This document shows, one piece after another, positions 62,717 through 64,000 of a stretch of 64,000 bases of DNA; positions within the stretch are counted from its first letter, which is position 1; each line of letters starts with the position of its first letter. The DNA is taken from assembly GCF_003399765.1 (NCBI RefSeq), contig NZ_NFZV01000001.1:409704-473703 (forward strand), in the 5' to 3' direction. The notes beneath the pieces were generated by a model. That model was not told where the DNA came from and did not search any database. It saw nothing but the letters and a program-made list of their open reading frames with translations. The DNA is from Alkalilimnicola ehrlichii (GTDB lineage Bacteria > Pseudomonadota > Gammaproteobacteria > Nitrococcales > AK92). Both the position numbers and the translations under genes were made by a program.

Positions 62717-63748
62717 ATGTACAAGGTCGGTATCGTCGGAGGAACAGGTTATACGGGCGTAGAGCTATTGCGCCTACTAACGCGCCATCCGGACGTCAGC
62801 CTAGAGGTCATTACCTCGCGAGGTAATGCCGGGACGGCGGTGGCGGACATGTTCCCGAGCTTACGAGGCCGCTTGGACTTGCGCTTTAGCGAGCCCGACC
62901 GCGATACGCTGGCGGCTTGCGACTTGGTTTTCTTTGCCACCCCTAACGGCACCGCCATGAAATTGGTGCCGGATCTACTGGCCTCGAATACGCGAGTAAT
63001 CGATCTTGGTGCCGATTTCCGTCTCAAAGACCTTAGCGTTTGGAGCGACTGGTACAAGCTAGAGCATGCGTGTCCGGAATGGGTGGAGCAGGCGGTCTAC
63101 GGCTTACCCGAGTTGAATCGAGCCGCAATCGCAGAAGCTCGGCTGGTGGCTAACCCTGGTTGCTACCCAACAGCAGTTATTCTCGGTTATTTGCCGCTGC
63201 TTGAAAGCCAGTTGATCGACCCGGAGCACCTGATCGCCGACGCCAAATCCGGCGTTTCCGGGGCTGGTAGGCAGCCTCAGCAGCATACCTTGTTATGCGA
63301 AGCGAACGATAATTTTAAAGCTTACGGAGCGTCGGGGCATCGCCACTTACCGGAAATAAAGCAGGGGCTGAGCCAGATTGCCGGCGGGGAGGTCGGACTG
63401 GTGTTCGTTCCGCACTTGGTGCCGATGACTCGCGGTATGCAGGCTACCGTATATGGCCGGCTACGGACCTCCGATACGGACTTGCAAGCATTGTATGAAC
63501 GTCGATATGCCGATGAGCCTTTCGTCGACGTCATGCCGGCGGGTAGTCACCCTGAAACCCGCACCGTGCGGGGCACCAACATGTGTCGGGTAGGCGTACA
63601 CCGACAGCCCGGCAGCGACACCGCCATCGTCCTGTCCGTGATCGACAACCTCGACAAAGGCGCTGCCAGCCAAGCGGTGCAGAATATGAATCTGATGCTT
63701 GGTTTGCCGGAAACCGCAGGGCTCGACGATATTGCTGTGTTACCCTGA
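62717..63748 (+). CDS. argC: N-acetyl-gamma-glutamyl-phosphate reductase
   Basis: 343 aa. Third step of arginine synthesis. NADP-binding [19 protein letters not shown], catalytic Cys in [13 protein letters not shown], and the conserved [10 protein letters not shown] and [12 protein letters not shown] regions. ATG at 62717 follows GAGG by six bases; an ATG four codons earlier is less well placed. Belongs to the same route as argE and argA 37 kb away. Confidence 0.96.
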   Translation: MYKVGIVGGTGYTGVELLRLLTRHPDVSLEVITSRGNAGTAVADMFPSLRGRLDLRFSEPDRDTLAACDLVFFATPNGTAMKLVPDLLASNTRVIDLGADFRLKDLSVWSDWYKLEHACPEWVEQAVYGLPELNRAAIAEARLVANPGCYPTAVILGYLPLLESQLIDPEHLIADAKSGVSGAGRQPQQHTLLCEANDNFKAYGASGHRHLPEIKQGLSQIAGGEVGLVFVPHLVPMTRGMQATVYGRLRTSDTDLQALYERRYADEPFVDVMPAGSHPETRTVRGTNMCRVGVHRQPGSDTAIVLSVIDNLDKGAASQAVQNMNLMLGLPETAGLDDIAVLP

Positions 63749-63754
63749 CCGGAT

Positions 63755-63774
63755 CGCCTTCTACGAAGAAGGCG
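63755..63774 (+). terminator. Weak terminator hairpin after argC
   Basis: CGCCTTC and GAAGGCG around TACGAA, 7-bp stem a few bases after the stop, with only a short T-stretch further on. Confidence 0.4.
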
Positions 63775-63947
63775 GCACTTTATCCGTGCGAAGTTGACTA
63801 AACGGATAGGGAAAACCGACAATTTAAGTTGGTGGGCGGTGAAACACTGGACGGTTTTTTGTGCGTCGGGCGTCGGTTGTCTTGAGTTGGCGGTAAGGCA
63901 ATATAAGTGTTCGATGTTTCCTCAAATTCCTCGGAGGCCACGTAGTA

Positions 63948-64000
63948 ATGAGCGAAGCGGCTGTTGAACAATTTACCAATGTGATTTTTACCGATAGTGC
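63948..64000 (+). CDS. erpA: Iron-sulfur insertion protein ErpA, start only
   Basis: The window ends 53 bases into this gene. ATG at 63948 has GGAGG ten bases upstream, and the visible peptide MSEAAVEQFTNVIFTDSA resembles the A-type carrier ErpA, where a variable start leads to FTDxA. argC followed by erpA is a common order in gammaproteobacteria. The three cluster-binding cysteines lie beyond the window, so this call is provisional. Confidence 0.6.
   Translation, partial: MSEAAVEQFTNVIFTDS

Noticed and set aside
1-64000. Mobile elements, CRISPR arrays, tRNA or rRNA genes
   Set aside because: I looked for transposase motifs, regular spaced repeats and tRNA-like arms and found none; gene order is typical chromosomal housekeeping throughout.

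Overview
The window is about 57% GC, densely coded, and reads as chromosomal housekeeping DNA of a gammaproteobacterium. Support for the class comes from gene content and order: nudE next to a YrfG-type phosphatase, a full gspC-N type II secretion operon, trxA-rho, lgt-thyA-folA, mpl-ubiX-LON domain, rubredoxin-thiE-hemL, prmA-DUF3426-fis-purHD, rppH-ptsP and argC-erpA. An acidic porin, two phasins (implying polyhydroxyalkanoate granules), a PPi-dependent phosphofructokinase and cyclopropane fatty acid synthase fit a free-living, perhaps marine or moderately halophilic member. I cannot name a genus. I found no tRNA, rRNA, CRISPR array, prophage or insertion sequence.

Layout. 1-2100: outer membrane protein, cysQ and nudE on the minus strand. 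2267-2929: a HAD nucleotidase on the plus strand. 2987-14965: type II secretion genes gspN to gspC on the minus strand, transcribed C to N, with a 562-bp gap between gspC and gspD that holds an unreported 48-codon ORF coupled to gspD. 15265-17039: trxA and rho. 17320-22392: porin, folA, thyA, lgt, rlmI (minus). 22575-31977: mixed small units with argE-argA, cpdA, a tail-anchored coiled-coil protein, rubredoxin, thiE and hemL. 31982-34562: LON domain, ubiX, mpl (minus). 34994-47089: a plus-strand run with cfa, PPi-phosphofructokinase, pyrophosphatase, prmA, fis, purH, purD, a cobalamin adenosyltransferase and two phasins. 47261-52867: a small coiled-coil protein, nrdB, nrdA and metR (minus). 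52963-64000: metE, lrgAB, a HAD phosphatase, rppH, ptsP, bfd, bfr, hemJ, tlpA, argC and the start of erpA.

Most notable biology: the 5' leader of nrdAB (class Ia ribonucleotide reductase) carries a cobalamin riboswitch. It lies just downstream of a sigma-70-like promoter overlapped by one good and one degenerate NrdR box, and its far end can fold into a hairpin that covers the nrdA ribosome binding site. The neighbours are metR-metE (B12-independent methionine synthase), and a PduO-type cobalamin adenosyltransferase lies about 6 kb away. Together they suggest a cell that saves its B12-independent enzymes for times when B12 is short, which predicts a B12-dependent ribonucleotide reductase (NrdJ) and MetH elsewhere in the genome. 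A second regulatory signal is a conserved 39-bp element repeated upstream of both phasin genes.

Quality caveat: nine genes (cysQ, gspJ, gspE, rlmI, argE, thiE, nrdB, ptsP twice, bfr) are each interrupted by an apparent single-base deletion, mostly in a homopolymer or GC-dinucleotide run. All ten shifts have the same sign and all downstream sequence is still conserved in the new frame. This points to uncorrected sequencing indels more than to real gene decay, so I annotate these genes at full length and flag the break.
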